Origin: Lichenicoccus sp964247695
GTDB lineage: Bacteria; Pseudomonadota; Alphaproteobacteria; Acetobacterales; Acetobacteraceae
Direction: 5' to 3'
Length of the DNA: 64,000 nt
NCBI GenBank assembly: GCA_964247695.1
Contig: CAXTVI010000004.1
Location: 62,001 to 126,000, forward strand
Shown here: piece after piece, positions 1 through 7,942 of the stretch
How positions within the stretch are numbered: position 1 is the stretch's first letter
How the letters are laid out: each line of letters opens with the position of its first letter
Translations under genes and position numbers: made by a program
Notes under the pieces: model-generated
Told to the model about the DNA's origin: nothing
The model's input: only the letters and a program-made list of their open reading frames with translations
Database searches by the model: none

Positions 1-307
1 ACGGAGCCGCGATGGCGTCGAGCCCGGCATCGAGCGTGCGCAGTCGTGCATCGGCATCTGCGAGCTTCTCGCGACCGTAGGTGGAGGTCAGGCCGGCCAG
101 GATCTCGTGCTGCGCCACCAGCTTCATCTGCATGGCCTGCAGGTCATCGATGGCGAGCACATGTGTGTTCACCATGTCCGACTGCGCAACATGCAGCGCC
201 CGCAGCTTCATGGTGGCATTGCCACCGACCAGCATGAGCAACACGAGCATCACGGCGAATGCGGTGAAGATCCTGCTGCCGATCGAGAAGCCGAGCGTGC
301 GTGCCAT
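1..307 (-). CDS. Methyl-accepting chemotaxis-like receptor, N-terminal fragment
   Basis: The first 102 codons of a protein that runs off the left edge of the window. Translation from the ATG at 307 gives a short basic start, one membrane segment (about residues 12-33, rich in V, L, M, F) and then a long amphipathic helical stretch beginning after NATMKLRALHVAQSDMVNTH. This layout is typical of the four-helix-bundle ligand domain of chemoreceptors and some sensor kinases: an inner-membrane anchor followed by a periplasmic helical sensor. The signalling part is outside the window, so a sensor kinase or diguanylate cyclase with the same input domain cannot be excluded. It reads away from the nad operon. 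A stand-alone CheB gene lies about 4.4 kb away. Confidence 0.6.
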   Translation of the reverse strand, partial: MARTLGFSIGSRIFTAFAVMLVLLMLVGGNATMKLRALHVAQSDMVNTHVLAIDDLQAMQMKLVAQHEILAGLTSTYGREKLADADARLRTLDAGLDAIAAP

Positions 308-400
308 GTCCGGGAGCCAGTCCTGCCGATGCCGACCGGATCTTGCCGCGGAGTTATTTAGATCAGGTGAAGGCGGCGGCTCCATCCGCGCCAACAGGCA

Positions 401-424
401 GAGCATGATGTCATCATCATGCTC
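401..424 (-). terminator. Perfect 10-bp hairpin after nadC
   Basis: GAGCATGATG, a four-base loop TCAT and then CATCATGCTC form a perfect 10-bp inverted repeat. It starts 6 bases after the nadC stop, where a transcript end is expected. No run of T follows in the direction of nadC transcription, so it may stabilise a 3' end rather than act as a classic intrinsic terminator. An operator role for the divergent chemoreceptor gene is possible. Confidence 0.4.
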
Positions 425-429
425 CGGGC

Positions 430-1284
430 TCAGTCCTGCACGGCCTCGTAGTCGAGCCCGATATCCAGCACGGTGACGCTGTGCGTCAGCCAGCCGGCCG
501 AGATCAGGTCCACGCCGGTCTCGCCGATGGCCGCGGCACTCTGTGGGGTGATGCGGCCCGACGCCTCGGCGATGCCCTGCCCGTCGATCATCGCCACGGC
601 TTCCCGCAGCATCGGCGGCGTCATGTTGTCGAGCAGATAGGCGTCGGCGCCGACCGACAGCGCCTCGCGCAGCTGCTCAAGCGTGTCGACCTCGACCTCG
701 ATCTTGACCAGGTGGCCGATCGCCTCGCGCGCGCGCAGGATCGCCACCATCACGCCGCCGGCCATGGCGATGTGGTTGTCCTTGATCAGCACGGCGTCGT
801 CGAGGCCGAAGCGGTGGTTCGCGCCGCCGCCGGCGCGCACGGCGTATTTCTGCACGGCGCGCAGGCCAGGGGTGGTCTTGCGGGTGCAGCTGATACGCGC
901 GCGGGTGTGGCGCACCGCTTCCACCAGCCGCGCGGTGGCGCTGGCGATGCCGCTCAGGTGGCACAGATAGTTCAGCGCGACGCGCTCGCCCATCAGGATG
1001 CCGCGCGCCGGCCCCTCGATGCGCGCGATCACATCGCCCGGCTCGAGCCGGCTGCCATCCGCGATCAGCGTGGTGAAACGCAGGCGCGGCTCGACCAGGG
1101 TAAAGGCGAGCCGGGCGAGGTCGATGCCCGCCAGCACGCCCGGATCGCGCGCCCGCAGCACGGTGCGCGAGACCAAGGCCGCCGGCACCACCGCATCGGT
1201 GGTGATGTCGCCGGCGCGGCCGAGATCCTCCAGCAGGGCCGCACGCACGAGCGGCTCCAGCATGAGGTCGGGCAGCGGCGTCAT
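430..1284 (-). CDS. nadC: Nicotinate-nucleotide pyrophosphorylase (quinolinate phosphoribosyltransferase)
   Basis: Catalyses the third step of de novo NAD synthesis: quinolinate plus PRPP gives nicotinate mononucleotide, CO2 and pyrophosphate. The 284-residue length fits the family. Visible signatures are the substrate-binding stretch RKTTPGLRAVQKYAV, the GGGANHRFGLDDAVLIKDNH segment, and LLDNM and ISAGWLTHS near the C-terminus, where phosphate contacts of the barrel lie. The ATG at 1284 overlaps the nadB stop codon (ATGA), so translation is probably coupled. It is the last gene of the nadA-nadB-nadC operon and is followed by a perfect hairpin. Confidence 0.97.
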   Translation of the reverse strand: MTPLPDLMLEPLVRAALLEDLGRAGDITTDAVVPAALVSRTVLRARDPGVLAGIDLARLAFTLVEPRLRFTTLIADGSRLEPGDVIARIEGPARGILMGERVALNYLCHLSGIASATARLVEAVRHTRARISCTRKTTPGLRAVQKYAVRAGGGANHRFGLDDAVLIKDNHIAMAGGVMVAILRAREAIGHLVKIEVEVDTLEQLREALSVGADAYLLDNMTPPMLREAVAMIDGQGIAEASGRITPQSAAAIGETGVDLISAGWLTHSVTVLDIGLDYEAVQD

Positions 1285-2840
1285 GACGCGCGACGCTGCC
1301 GCTGCGGCATGGCGGCGAGCGCCTGTGCCGCCGTCAGGACCCGCCGCACGGCAGGCTCCTGCCGCGCCGGATGATCGGTGCGGAAGTGCCCGCCCCGGCT
1401 CTCCTGCCGGACGCAGGCCGATTGCGCGACCATCAGGCCGAGCAGCGCCGCGTCGCTTGTGGGCGCCATCGGTGCGAGAGCCGCGACTGCCCGCTCCAGC
1501 CCCGCCGCATCGCGCAGCACGCCGACGTCGCGCGACAGGATCTGCCGCACCGGCTGGAGCATCGTGTCGACGCTTACATCCACATGGCCACGGCCTTGCG
1601 ACGCGGTCGTGCGTGGCGCGGACCCGGCCGGACGAAGCTGCAGGCTGGTGGCCACCTGCTCGCCGCAGACCGCGGCCTCCAGCAGCGAGTTGCTGGCCAG
1701 GCGGTTGGCGCCATGCAGGCCGGTGCAGGCCGCCTCGCCGCAGGCCCAGAGACCCGGCAGCGAACTGCGTCCCTCTGCGTCCACCGCGATGCCGCCCATA
1801 TGGTAGTGCGCAGCCGGCCTGATCGGGATCGGCATGGTCGCCGGGTCGATCCCGTGGGCAAGGCAGGCGGCGGTGATGCCGGGGAAGCGGGCCGCGAAGC
1901 GCGCGCCGAGCGCGGTACGCGCATCCAGGAACACCCGGTGCCCGGCTGCCAGATGATGCCAGACCGCACGCGAGACCACGTCGCGCGGCGCCAGCTCGCT
2001 CTGCATGAAGCGCGCGCCGGTCTCGTCGATCAGTGTCGCGCCCTCGCCGCGCACCGCCTCGCTGACCAGGCTCATCGGAGCGGACCCTGCGGGACCGTCC
2101 TGTACCGCGAGCGCGGTCGGGTGGAACTGCACGAACTCGAGGTCGCCCAGCGCGGCGCCGGCACGCGCCGCGACCGCAAGGCCGGAGCCGGTCGAGCCGA
2201 GCGGATTGGTGGTGTCGAGGAACAGGCCGCCGACGCCGCCGGTGGCGATCACCACCTGGGCGGTGCGCACGGTCTGCAGGCGGCCCTGCACGCGGATCTC
2301 GGCCCCGGCGACGGCGCCGTCCTCGACCAGCAGGCGGGTCAGCACCGCCCCTTCCACAACGGTAATGCTGGCGGTGGCGCGAACCGCGTCGGCCAGCGCG
2401 CGGACGATCTCGGCGCCGGTGCCGTCACCGCGTGCATGCACGATGCGTCGCCGCGCATGCGCCGCCTCCAGGCCCAGCACCGGCCGGCCATCTTCATCGC
2501 GATCGAAGCGCACGCCGAAGCCGGTCAGCCGCTCGATGGCGCGCGGCCCGCCGCCGACGATAGCCCGCACGGCGGTCTCGTCGCACAGCCCGTCGCCGGC
2601 AGCGAGCGTGTCGGCAACCTGCAGCGCCACGTCGTCATCGGGTCCGACCGCCGCCGCGATGCCGCCCTGAGCCCAGGCGCTGGACGCCTCGCGGGTCAGC
2701 GGCGACGCACTCAGCAGCAGGCAGGGGCGGGGTGCTAGGCTCAGCGCCGCCATCATGCCGGCCAGGCCGGCGCCGGCGATCACCGGGTGGTCGGAGGGGA
2801 GCGCCGGAACCCGTGCCGGGAAATTCGCAAGCCTGGTCAT
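1281..2840 (-). CDS. nadB: L-aspartate oxidase
   Basis: FAD enzyme that oxidises L-aspartate to iminoaspartate, the first step of de novo NAD synthesis; the product is passed to NadA. The 519-residue protein has an N-terminal dinucleotide-binding motif (VIAGAGLAGMMAALSL, about residues 19-34), SSAWAQGGIAAA in the FAD domain, the HYHMGGIAVD active-site segment and the C-terminal FAD motif GANRLASNSLLEAAVCG. The open frame continues upstream, but the ATG at 2840 overlaps the nadA stop as ATGA and gives the normal family N-terminus. Second gene of the operon; its stop also overlaps nadC by four bases. Confidence 0.97.
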   Translation of the reverse strand: MTRLANFPARVPALPSDHPVIAGAGLAGMMAALSLAPRPCLLLSASPLTREASSAWAQGGIAAAVGPDDDVALQVADTLAAGDGLCDETAVRAIVGGGPRAIERLTGFGVRFDRDEDGRPVLGLEAAHARRRIVHARGDGTGAEIVRALADAVRATASITVVEGAVLTRLLVEDGAVAGAEIRVQGRLQTVRTAQVVIATGGVGGLFLDTTNPLGSTGSGLAVAARAGAALGDLEFVQFHPTALAVQDGPAGSAPMSLVSEAVRGEGATLIDETGARFMQSELAPRDVVSRAVWHHLAAGHRVFLDARTALGARFAARFPGITAACLAHGIDPATMPIPIRPAAHYHMGGIAVDAEGRSSLPGLWACGEAACTGLHGANRLASNSLLEAAVCGEQVATSLQLRPAGSAPRTTASQGRGHVDVSVDTMLQPVRQILSRDVGVLRDAAGLERAVAALAPMAPTSDAALLGLMVAQSACVRQESRGGHFRTDHPARQEPAVRRVLTAAQALAAMPQRQRRAS

Positions 2841-3814
2841 AGCGCCAGCATCCTCTCGACCGCCTGCCGCGCCCGCACGGCCAGGTGCGGCTCGATGCTG
2901 ACCTCGTGCGTCATCGTCTCCAGGCTGTGGCGTATGGTGCCCAGCGTGATGCGCTTCATGTGCGGGCAGAGGTTGCACGGGCGCACGAACTCGACGTTCG
3001 GATGCTGCACGGCGAGGTTGTCGCTCATCGAGCACTCGGTGATCAGCACCACGCGCGCGGCGCGGCCGCTGGCGACATAATCCGACATGCCGGCGGTGGA
3101 GCCGGAATAGTCGGCCTCGGCCACCACATCGGGCGGGCATTCCGGATGCGCCAGCACCACGATACCGGGATTGTCCGCGCGCAGGCGGCGGATCTCGGCG
3201 GGCGTGAAGCGCTCATGCACCTCGCAGTGGCCGGCCCAGGTGATCATGGTGATGCCGGTCTCGTTGGCGATGTTCTGCGCGAGATACTCGTCCGGGATCA
3301 TGATGACGCGGTCGACGCCCAGGCTCTCGACGATGCGCTTGGCGTTGCCCGAGGTGCAGCACAGGTCGCTCTCGGCCTTCACCGCGGCGGAGGTGTTGAC
3401 GTAGGTCACCACCGGCACGCCCGGGTAGCGCTCGCGCAGCAGCCGCACGTCGGCCGCGGTGATGCTCTCGGCCAGCGAGCAGCCGGCGCGCAGGTCCGGG
3501 ATCAGCACCCGCTTGGTCGGGTTCAGCAGCTTGGCGGTCTCGGCCATGAAGTGCACGCCGGCCATGACGATGACGTCGGCGTCGACCGTCTGCGCCTCGC
3601 GCGCCAGGGCCAGGCTGTCGCCGACGATGTCGGAGACACAGTGGAAGATCTCCGGGGTCTGGTAGTTGTGCGCGAGGATGACCGCGTTGCGTTCCCGCTT
3701 GAGCCGCAGGATTGCCTCGACATCGTCCTCGAACAGGCGCCATTCGGCCTGGGGCACCACGCGACGGACGCGCTCGTAGAGGGCGTCGGTGCGAGCGATG
3801 GGTTCCTGCAGCAT
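2837..3814 (-). CDS. nadA: Quinolinate synthase A
   Basis: Condenses iminoaspartate with dihydroxyacetone phosphate to quinolinate, using an oxygen-sensitive [4Fe-4S] cluster. Counting from the ATG at 3814, the cluster cysteines are probably C112 (AGCS), C197 (GHCEV) and C283 (CNLCPHMK); ILAHNYQTPE and NTSAAVKAE are substrate-binding signatures. The length of 325 residues is normal. A GTG sits one codon upstream, but AAGGA lies six bases before the ATG, which is preferred. First gene of nadABC. The 5' region carries two matching palindromes that look like binding sites for the NadQ-like regulator encoded at 5678-6604. Confidence 0.97.
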   Translation of the reverse strand: MLQEPIARTDALYERVRRVVPQAEWRLFEDDVEAILRLKRERNAVILAHNYQTPEIFHCVSDIVGDSLALAREAQTVDADVIVMAGVHFMAETAKLLNPTKRVLIPDLRAGCSLAESITAADVRLLRERYPGVPVVTYVNTSAAVKAESDLCCTSGNAKRIVESLGVDRVIMIPDEYLAQNIANETGITMITWAGHCEVHERFTPAEIRRLRADNPGIVVLAHPECPPDVVAEADYSGSTAGMSDYVASGRAARVVLITECSMSDNLAVQHPNVEFVRPCNLCPHMKRITLGTIRHSLETMTHEVSIEPHLAVRARQAVERMLAL

Positions 3815-3824
3815 CACGGATCCT

Positions 3825-3845
3825 TAATGCTCATTCTGAGCATAA
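3825..3845. promoter_or_regulatory. Putative NadQ/NrtR operator 1 upstream of nadA
   Basis: A 21-bp interrupted palindrome: left arm TAATGCTCA, centre TTC, right arm TGAGCATAA. The inner seven bases of the arms match perfectly. It lies between the predicted promoter and the nadA start, so a bound repressor would block elongation or initiation. The layout is the same as in operator 2. The site type fits what is known for NAD-biosynthesis repressors of the NadQ/NrtR group; the assignment is inferred. Confidence 0.7.
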
Positions 3846-3882
3846 CGTGGGCCATAAAAAGACGCCGAGATGGCGCTGGTCG

Positions 3883-3903
3883 TTATGCTACGCTTGAGCA
3901 TAA
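3883..3903. promoter_or_regulatory. Putative NadQ/NrtR operator 2 upstream of nadA
   Basis: Second 21-bp site with the same plan: TTATGCTAC, centre GCT, TGAGCATAA. The right arm is identical to that of operator 1, and the outer seven bases of both arms (TTATGCT and AGCATAA) are perfectly complementary. Its centre is 58 bp from that of operator 1. It overlaps the -10 element and spacer of the predicted nadA promoter. Confidence 0.7.
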
Positions 3904-3912
3904 GCACGTCAA
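3885..3912 (-). promoter_or_regulatory. Predicted nadABC promoter
   Basis: On the minus strand a TTGACG -35 element (3912-3907) is followed after 16 bases by TAGCAT (3890-3885) as a possible -10 element. This would give a leader of about 65 bases before nadA. The promoter coincides with operator 2, as expected for a repressed operon. Predicted from sequence only. Confidence 0.45.
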
Positions 3913-4044
3913 GCCGCATTTCAAGGGTGCGGTCGGTGGCCGGCCCTCAAGGCCGCCGGCTATGACGGGGGATTAACGTCGTGCGAGCATCTTCCGGCTG
4001 GGCTATGGCTAGCACCCGCGGCGCGCGCGGCGGAGGAAACTACC

Positions 4045-4737
4045 GTGGCCGACAGGCTGTCCATGATCCGGACCGGGACGCGGGACAGGACCCTCTATAC
4101 CCAGTTGCTGGACAACGCGTTCGACCGTGCGCTGGCGCTGGACGGCAAGCTGTCGGCGGCGACGCTCGCGATGACCGGCATGTCGGGTCGCTCGTATCGC
4201 ACCCTGATCAACAACCTGGTCGCTTCCGTGCCGGACGCACGCTATCTCGAAATCGGCTCCTGGATGGGCTCCACCGCCTGCTCGGCGATGGACGGCAACA
4301 CCGCCCGCGTCCTATGCATCGACAACTGGTCGCAGTTCGGGGGTCCGAAGGAGGCCTTCCTCGCCAACACCGCCGCCTGCCTCACCGGGCATGTCAGGTT
4401 CAGCGTCATCGAGGGGGATTTCCGCGCGGTGGACTATGCTGGCATCGGGCAGTTCAACATCTACCTGTTCGACGGGCCGCACAGCCCGCAGGACCATTTC
4501 GATGGCGTCTCGATGCCGCTGGTGGCGCTCGACCACGAGTTCTTCTTCATCGTCGATGACTGGAACTGGGAAGCCGTGCGCTACGGCACCTTGCAGGCGC
4601 TGCGCGCGGCCGGACTGGCCGTGCTGTACGCCATCGAGATCAGGACCACGCAGGACGGCACGCATGCAGCCGTCGCGCAGCAGGCCAGCGACTGGCACAA
4701 CGGCTACTTCATCGCCGTCCTGCGCAAGGCGCATTGA
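4045..4737 (+). CDS. Class I SAM-dependent methyltransferase, unknown substrate
   Basis: A 230-residue protein with a Rossmann-type SAM-binding motif ARYLEIGSWMGSTAC (about residues 65-79), a second acidic strand end at VLCIDNWSQFGG, and IYLFDGPHSPQDH and FFIVDDWNW later in the fold. These match small methyltransferases of the Methyltransferase_24 type. The GTG at 4045 is chosen because GGAGGA lies seven bases upstream; an ATG at 4063 is the alternative. It is not a CheR homologue by its visible motifs. The cheB-like gene begins four bases after its stop, so the two are probably co-transcribed. The substrate cannot be told from the sequence. Confidence 0.7.
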   Translation: MADRLSMIRTGTRDRTLYTQLLDNAFDRALALDGKLSAATLAMTGMSGRSYRTLINNLVASVPDARYLEIGSWMGSTACSAMDGNTARVLCIDNWSQFGGPKEAFLANTAACLTGHVRFSVIEGDFRAVDYAGIGQFNIYLFDGPHSPQDHFDGVSMPLVALDHEFFFIVDDWNWEAVRYGTLQALRAAGLAVLYAIEIRTTQDGTHAAVAQQASDWHNGYFIAVLRKAH

Positions 4738-4741
4738 GGCG

Positions 4742-5320
4742 ATGACCGAAACACGCCGGGATTTCCCGATCGTCTGCGTCGGTGGCTCGGCCGGCGGGCT
4801 GGACGCCTATACCCGCCTGCTGAGCAACCTTCCGGTCGACCTGGATGCCGCCATCGTCATCGTCAACCACCTGCGGCAATTCGCGACCAGGCTGCACGAG
4901 ATCCTGCCCGCCTCGACGACGATGCCGGTGGAGCTGATCACCGAGCGGCTGCTGATCGAGCCCAACCGCGTCTTCATCATTCCGGAGAACCGGGACCTGC
5001 ACGTGCTCGAGGGTGAGTTCCGGTTGCGGGCGCTGTCCAAGCCGCGCGGCTGGCCGGACGTCATCACCGTGTTCCTGCGCTCGCTCTCGCAGCACTGGAA
5101 CGGCAAGATCATCGCGGTGATCGTGTCCGGCTACGACGGTGACGGCGCCGCGGCCCTTGCGGGCATCAAGGAGGCCGGGGGCACCACGATCGCGCAGCTC
5201 CTCGAGACGGCGAAGCAGCCCGACATGCCGAGAAGTGCCATCGAGAGCGGCTGCATCGACTACGTGCTCTCGCCGGAGAACATCGCCCGCAAGATCAGGC
5301 AGATTGCCGGCACGGCCTGA
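4742..5320 (+). CDS. Stand-alone CheB-type protein-glutamate methylesterase
   Basis: A 192-residue protein consisting only of the CheB catalytic domain; the receiver domain normally found in front is absent. The catalytic triad is recognisable: S16 in VGGSAGG, H43 in VNHLRQF and D134 in SGYDGDGA, equivalent to Ser, His and Asp of CheB. The family removes methyl groups from chemoreceptor glutamates or deamidates glutamines. The ATG at 4742 follows the methyltransferase stop by four bases. Without a receiver it cannot be controlled by CheA phosphorylation in the usual way. No CheR, CheA or CheW lies nearby; a chemoreceptor-like fragment is at the left window edge. Confidence 0.8.
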   Translation: MTETRRDFPIVCVGGSAGGLDAYTRLLSNLPVDLDAAIVIVNHLRQFATRLHEILPASTTMPVELITERLLIEPNRVFIIPENRDLHVLEGEFRLRALSKPRGWPDVITVFLRSLSQHWNGKIIAVIVSGYDGDGAAALAGIKEAGGTTIAQLLETAKQPDMPRSAIESGCIDYVLSPENIARKIRQIAGTA

Positions 5321-5677
5321 GCGCCCGGCACTGAGCGAGCGGCAGACGTTCCAGGCCAGCGCCGCCGCGCCGGCGTGTAGCACGCGCGACGATCCGGACA
5401 TCAACCCTGCTTCAGCATCACGCGGCGCGCGCCCCCGCCCAGCGCCATGACCAGCGGCCGCCACCAGCAACTCCTGCAACGCGGTCTTCCTCATGCCTGG
5501 ACTTTCTCGACCATCGGCGCAGCGTGGAGCCGGGAACCTTCGTTCTGGTAGTTCACGCAGCACCGGCCAGTATCGTCGGGACCGAGACTTTCAAGCCAGA
5601 GCCGCGGCGGATGGCGGCACCGCAAGCAATGGGGCTTTCGATATTTCCGGGTCAGGCGGCTCACGCTCGGGTACACG
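5321..5677. other. Gap between convergent genes, nothing recognised
   Basis: This 357-base stretch lies between cheB (plus) and the nadQ-like gene (minus). It contains a 61-codon minus-strand frame (5491-5676, GTG start), basic and cysteine-containing, which resembles no family I recognise and has no ribosome binding site. No tRNA, clear terminator or repeat is visible. It could be a decayed gene. Confidence 0.4.
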
Positions 5678-6604
5678 TCAGCTCGGCCGCGTCACCGGCA
5701 GCTTGCTGCCCGCCACGTGCCGGGCCTGCAGCACCTCGCGTCGGAACCGGAACAGTTTCGCCGGCCGTCCGACCGCGCGATCCCCGAGTGCCCCGGTTTC
5801 CTCGACCAGGTTCTGCTGCTCGATCAGACGCCGGAAGTTCTGCTTGTGCAGCCGCCGGCCGGCCAGCGCCTCGAAGGCAAGCTGCAACTGCAGCAGGGTG
5901 AAGGTCGGCGGCATCAGCTCGAACACGACGGGCCGGTACTTGATGCGCGCCCGCAGGCGCGCGATGCCGGTCGCCAGGATGCGGCGATGGTCGCGCAGCA
6001 TCGGGCGGCCGGACGATGCCGGATCATGCCAACCCGCCTCCTCGACCAGCCCCGCCTCGTACAGCAGCTCGTAGCGCTGCAGCACGAGCTCCTCGTCCCA
6101 GGGGCTGCCCTGCAGCCCGAAGCCGATGGCGCCGCGCTGCCGGCGGACCTCGCGCAACTCCGGCGCAGCGGCGGCCGCCCACTCCAGCACGCGGGCACCG
6201 AGGGTGCGGGCAGCCTGCACACCGGCCTCGTTGCGCTGGTCCTCCCACGGGAAATAGGCGTACCAGCCACGCCAGCCGGCATCTCCCCCCTTCGCAGGGT
6301 CGATGTCGATCCGCGTCAGCGCCAGGTAGCTGATCGAGATCGCCCGCATTGATCCCTCCGCGCGGTCGCGGTCGCCGAAGGTGTAGAGCTGCTCGACATA
6401 GCCGAGCGGATGATGCGTCTGGTGCTCCACCCACTCGCGCAGCCCGGACTGCAACGACCGATGCGCCGCCTCCAGCGGACCCGACGGCAGCGCCGCGCCT
6501 GCATCGAGGGTCAGCACCCGCGGCGTACCCTCGTGCACCGCCACCAGCACGGCGATCAGCTCGGCGTGCAGCGATGTCTGGTCGCCGGCGCGCTCCGGCG
6601 CCAT
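5678..6604 (-). CDS. nadQ: NadQ/NrtR-like regulator of NAD biosynthesis
   Basis: A 308-residue protein with two parts. The N-terminal part is a divergent Nudix-like fold: LGYVEQLYTFGDRDR (67-81) and MRAISISYLAL (86-96) are hallmarks of NrtR-type regulators, while the catalytic Nudix box is missing, so it probably senses a ligand rather than hydrolysing it. The C-terminal part (about 215-300) is the winged helix typical of the group: PTFTLLQLQLAFEALAGRRL followed by HKQNFRRLIEQQNLVEETG and GRPAKLFRF. Family knowledge: these proteins repress nad genes in response to NAD-related metabolites. The likely targets are the two palindromes before nadA, 1.8 kb away. The ATG is two bases after the kinase stop, so it is probably coupled to the phytochrome operon. 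Confidence 0.8.
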   Translation of the reverse strand: MAPERAGDQTSLHAELIAVLVAVHEGTPRVLTLDAGAALPSGPLEAAHRSLQSGLREWVEHQTHHPLGYVEQLYTFGDRDRAEGSMRAISISYLALTRIDIDPAKGGDAGWRGWYAYFPWEDQRNEAGVQAARTLGARVLEWAAAAAPELREVRRQRGAIGFGLQGSPWDEELVLQRYELLYEAGLVEEAGWHDPASSGRPMLRDHRRILATGIARLRARIKYRPVVFELMPPTFTLLQLQLAFEALAGRRLHKQNFRRLIEQQNLVEETGALGDRAVGRPAKLFRFRREVLQARHVAGSKLPVTRPS

Positions 6605-6606
6605 CG

Positions 6607-7902
6607 TCAGCCGGCCGGCGGTAGCACGGGCAGCGTCAGGGCAACGCTGACACCACCCGGCTGGCCGGCGCCGGCGCCGCTGTCGATGCTTGCAACCCCG
6701 CCGCTCTGCTGGGCGAAGCCATAGACCTGGGCCAGTCCGAGGCCGGTGCCGTGGCCTGGCGCCTTGGTCGAGAAGAACGGCTCGAACGCATGGTCCAGCG
6801 TGTCCCGGCTCATGCCGGGGCCGTTATCGGCCACCGTGATACGCAGCCATCCCCGATGCGCGCGGCTGGCCCCGGGCGGCCGTCGCGCGGCGGTGGTCAC
6901 GATCGACAGCTCCGCGTCCGGACGGCCCTCCATCGCGTCGCGCGCGTTCGAGGCGAGATTGAGCAGCGCCCGCTCGAGCTGGTCGCGATCGACGCGCACC
7001 GGCGCCAGATCGCCGGCTAGTTCGAGCCGCAGACGCACGCCGGAGCCCAGCGTGAGACGCAGCAGCTGCTCGGTCTCGCGGACCACCGCGTCGACGTCGA
7101 GCACGGTCGGCGCCACCGGCTGCTGACGCGCAAAGGCGAGCAGGCCGTCGACCATGCGCTCGCCGAGCCGCGACGCCTCGATGGCATTCTCCAGCGGCCG
7201 CGCGAGCCGCGGCTCCGGGCTGTCGCCCCACTGCGCCTGCAGCCGCGTGCGCAGCAGCTCCAGGCTGCCGAACAGCGCAGTCAGGATGTTGTTGAAATCA
7301 TGTGCCACACTGCCTGTCATCCGTCCGAGCGCCTGCAGCCGCTCATGGCGCAGCAACGCGCTCTCGGCCTGCTCGCGCGCCGTGATCTGCTCGATCAGCC
7401 GGGTATTCGTCTCGAGATATTGCCGGGTGCGCTCATCGACCTGCGCCTCGAGGGTGGCGTTCAGGTCGGCCAGCCGGCGCACGCTGTCGGCGTTGCCCAT
7501 CGCATAGCGGATGGTGCGCTCGAAGGTCGCGACGTCGAAGCCGCCCTTGATCAGGAAGTCGTTGGCGCCGGCCTCCGCTGCCCGCGTGTCGATCATCAGC
7601 GAGCCGGTCAGCATCACGATCGGCACCATGATGCCGGCCGCCCGCACCGAACGCACCAGTTCGAGGCCGCTCTCGGCGCCGACGTGATGATCGACCAGGT
7701 AGCAGTCGTGCCGCCCCGCGCGCATCGCGGCCAGCCCTTCGGCTACGCGCATGACATGCTCGACCTTGTAGTCGCGCAGCCGACCCGGACGGCGCGACGG
7801 CGACAGCATCGCACGCAGCGTGATGAACACGTCCGGGCTGTCGTCGATCAACAGCAGGCGCAGCGGTGCGGCGCGGGGCGGCTCCGGGATCGATCCGCTC
7901 AA
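6607..7902 (-). CDS. Receiver domain-histidine kinase protein, partner of the phytochrome
   Basis: Signalling protein with an N-terminal receiver domain (LRLLLIDDSPD; phosphoacceptor D71 in YLVDHHVG, T99, K119), a coiled-coil linker (about 135-190), a dimerisation/phosphotransfer domain with H201 in SVAHDFNNIL, and a C-terminal ATPase domain (NLASNARDAM, VADNGPGM, GHGTGLGLAQVYG). The frame is open far upstream inside the phytochrome gene, but there is no ATG or GTG close to the receiver. The TTG at 7902 gives a sensible 431-residue protein; this start is uncertain. It probably receives phosphate from the upstream phytochrome kinase or acts downstream of it. The nadQ-like gene follows after two bases. 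Confidence 0.85.
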   Translation of the reverse strand: MSGSIPEPPRAAPLRLLLIDDSPDVFITLRAMLSPSRRPGRLRDYKVEHVMRVAEGLAAMRAGRHDCYLVDHHVGAESGLELVRSVRAAGIMVPIVMLTGSLMIDTRAAEAGANDFLIKGGFDVATFERTIRYAMGNADSVRRLADLNATLEAQVDERTRQYLETNTRLIEQITAREQAESALLRHERLQALGRMTGSVAHDFNNILTALFGSLELLRTRLQAQWGDSPEPRLARPLENAIEASRLGERMVDGLLAFARQQPVAPTVLDVDAVVRETEQLLRLTLGSGVRLRLELAGDLAPVRVDRDQLERALLNLASNARDAMEGRPDAELSIVTTAARRPPGASRAHRGWLRITVADNGPGMSRDTLDHAFEPFFSTKAPGHGTGLGLAQVYGFAQQSGGVASIDSGAGAGQPGGVSVALTLPVLPPAG

Positions 7903-7942
7903 GACCGTGCCCCGACCGGCGCTCGGCGTTCGGCAGGCAAGG

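Noticed and set aside
430..1374. Long plus-strand frame opposite nadC and similar H/D/R-rich frames opposite thrS, gltD and rpoN
   Set aside because: All are antisense shadows of genes with clear catalytic motifs.
5491..5676. 61-codon minus-strand frame directly behind the nadQ-like gene
   Set aside because: GTG start without ribosome binding site, no recognisable motif and no repeat of the pattern elsewhere; not enough to call a gene.
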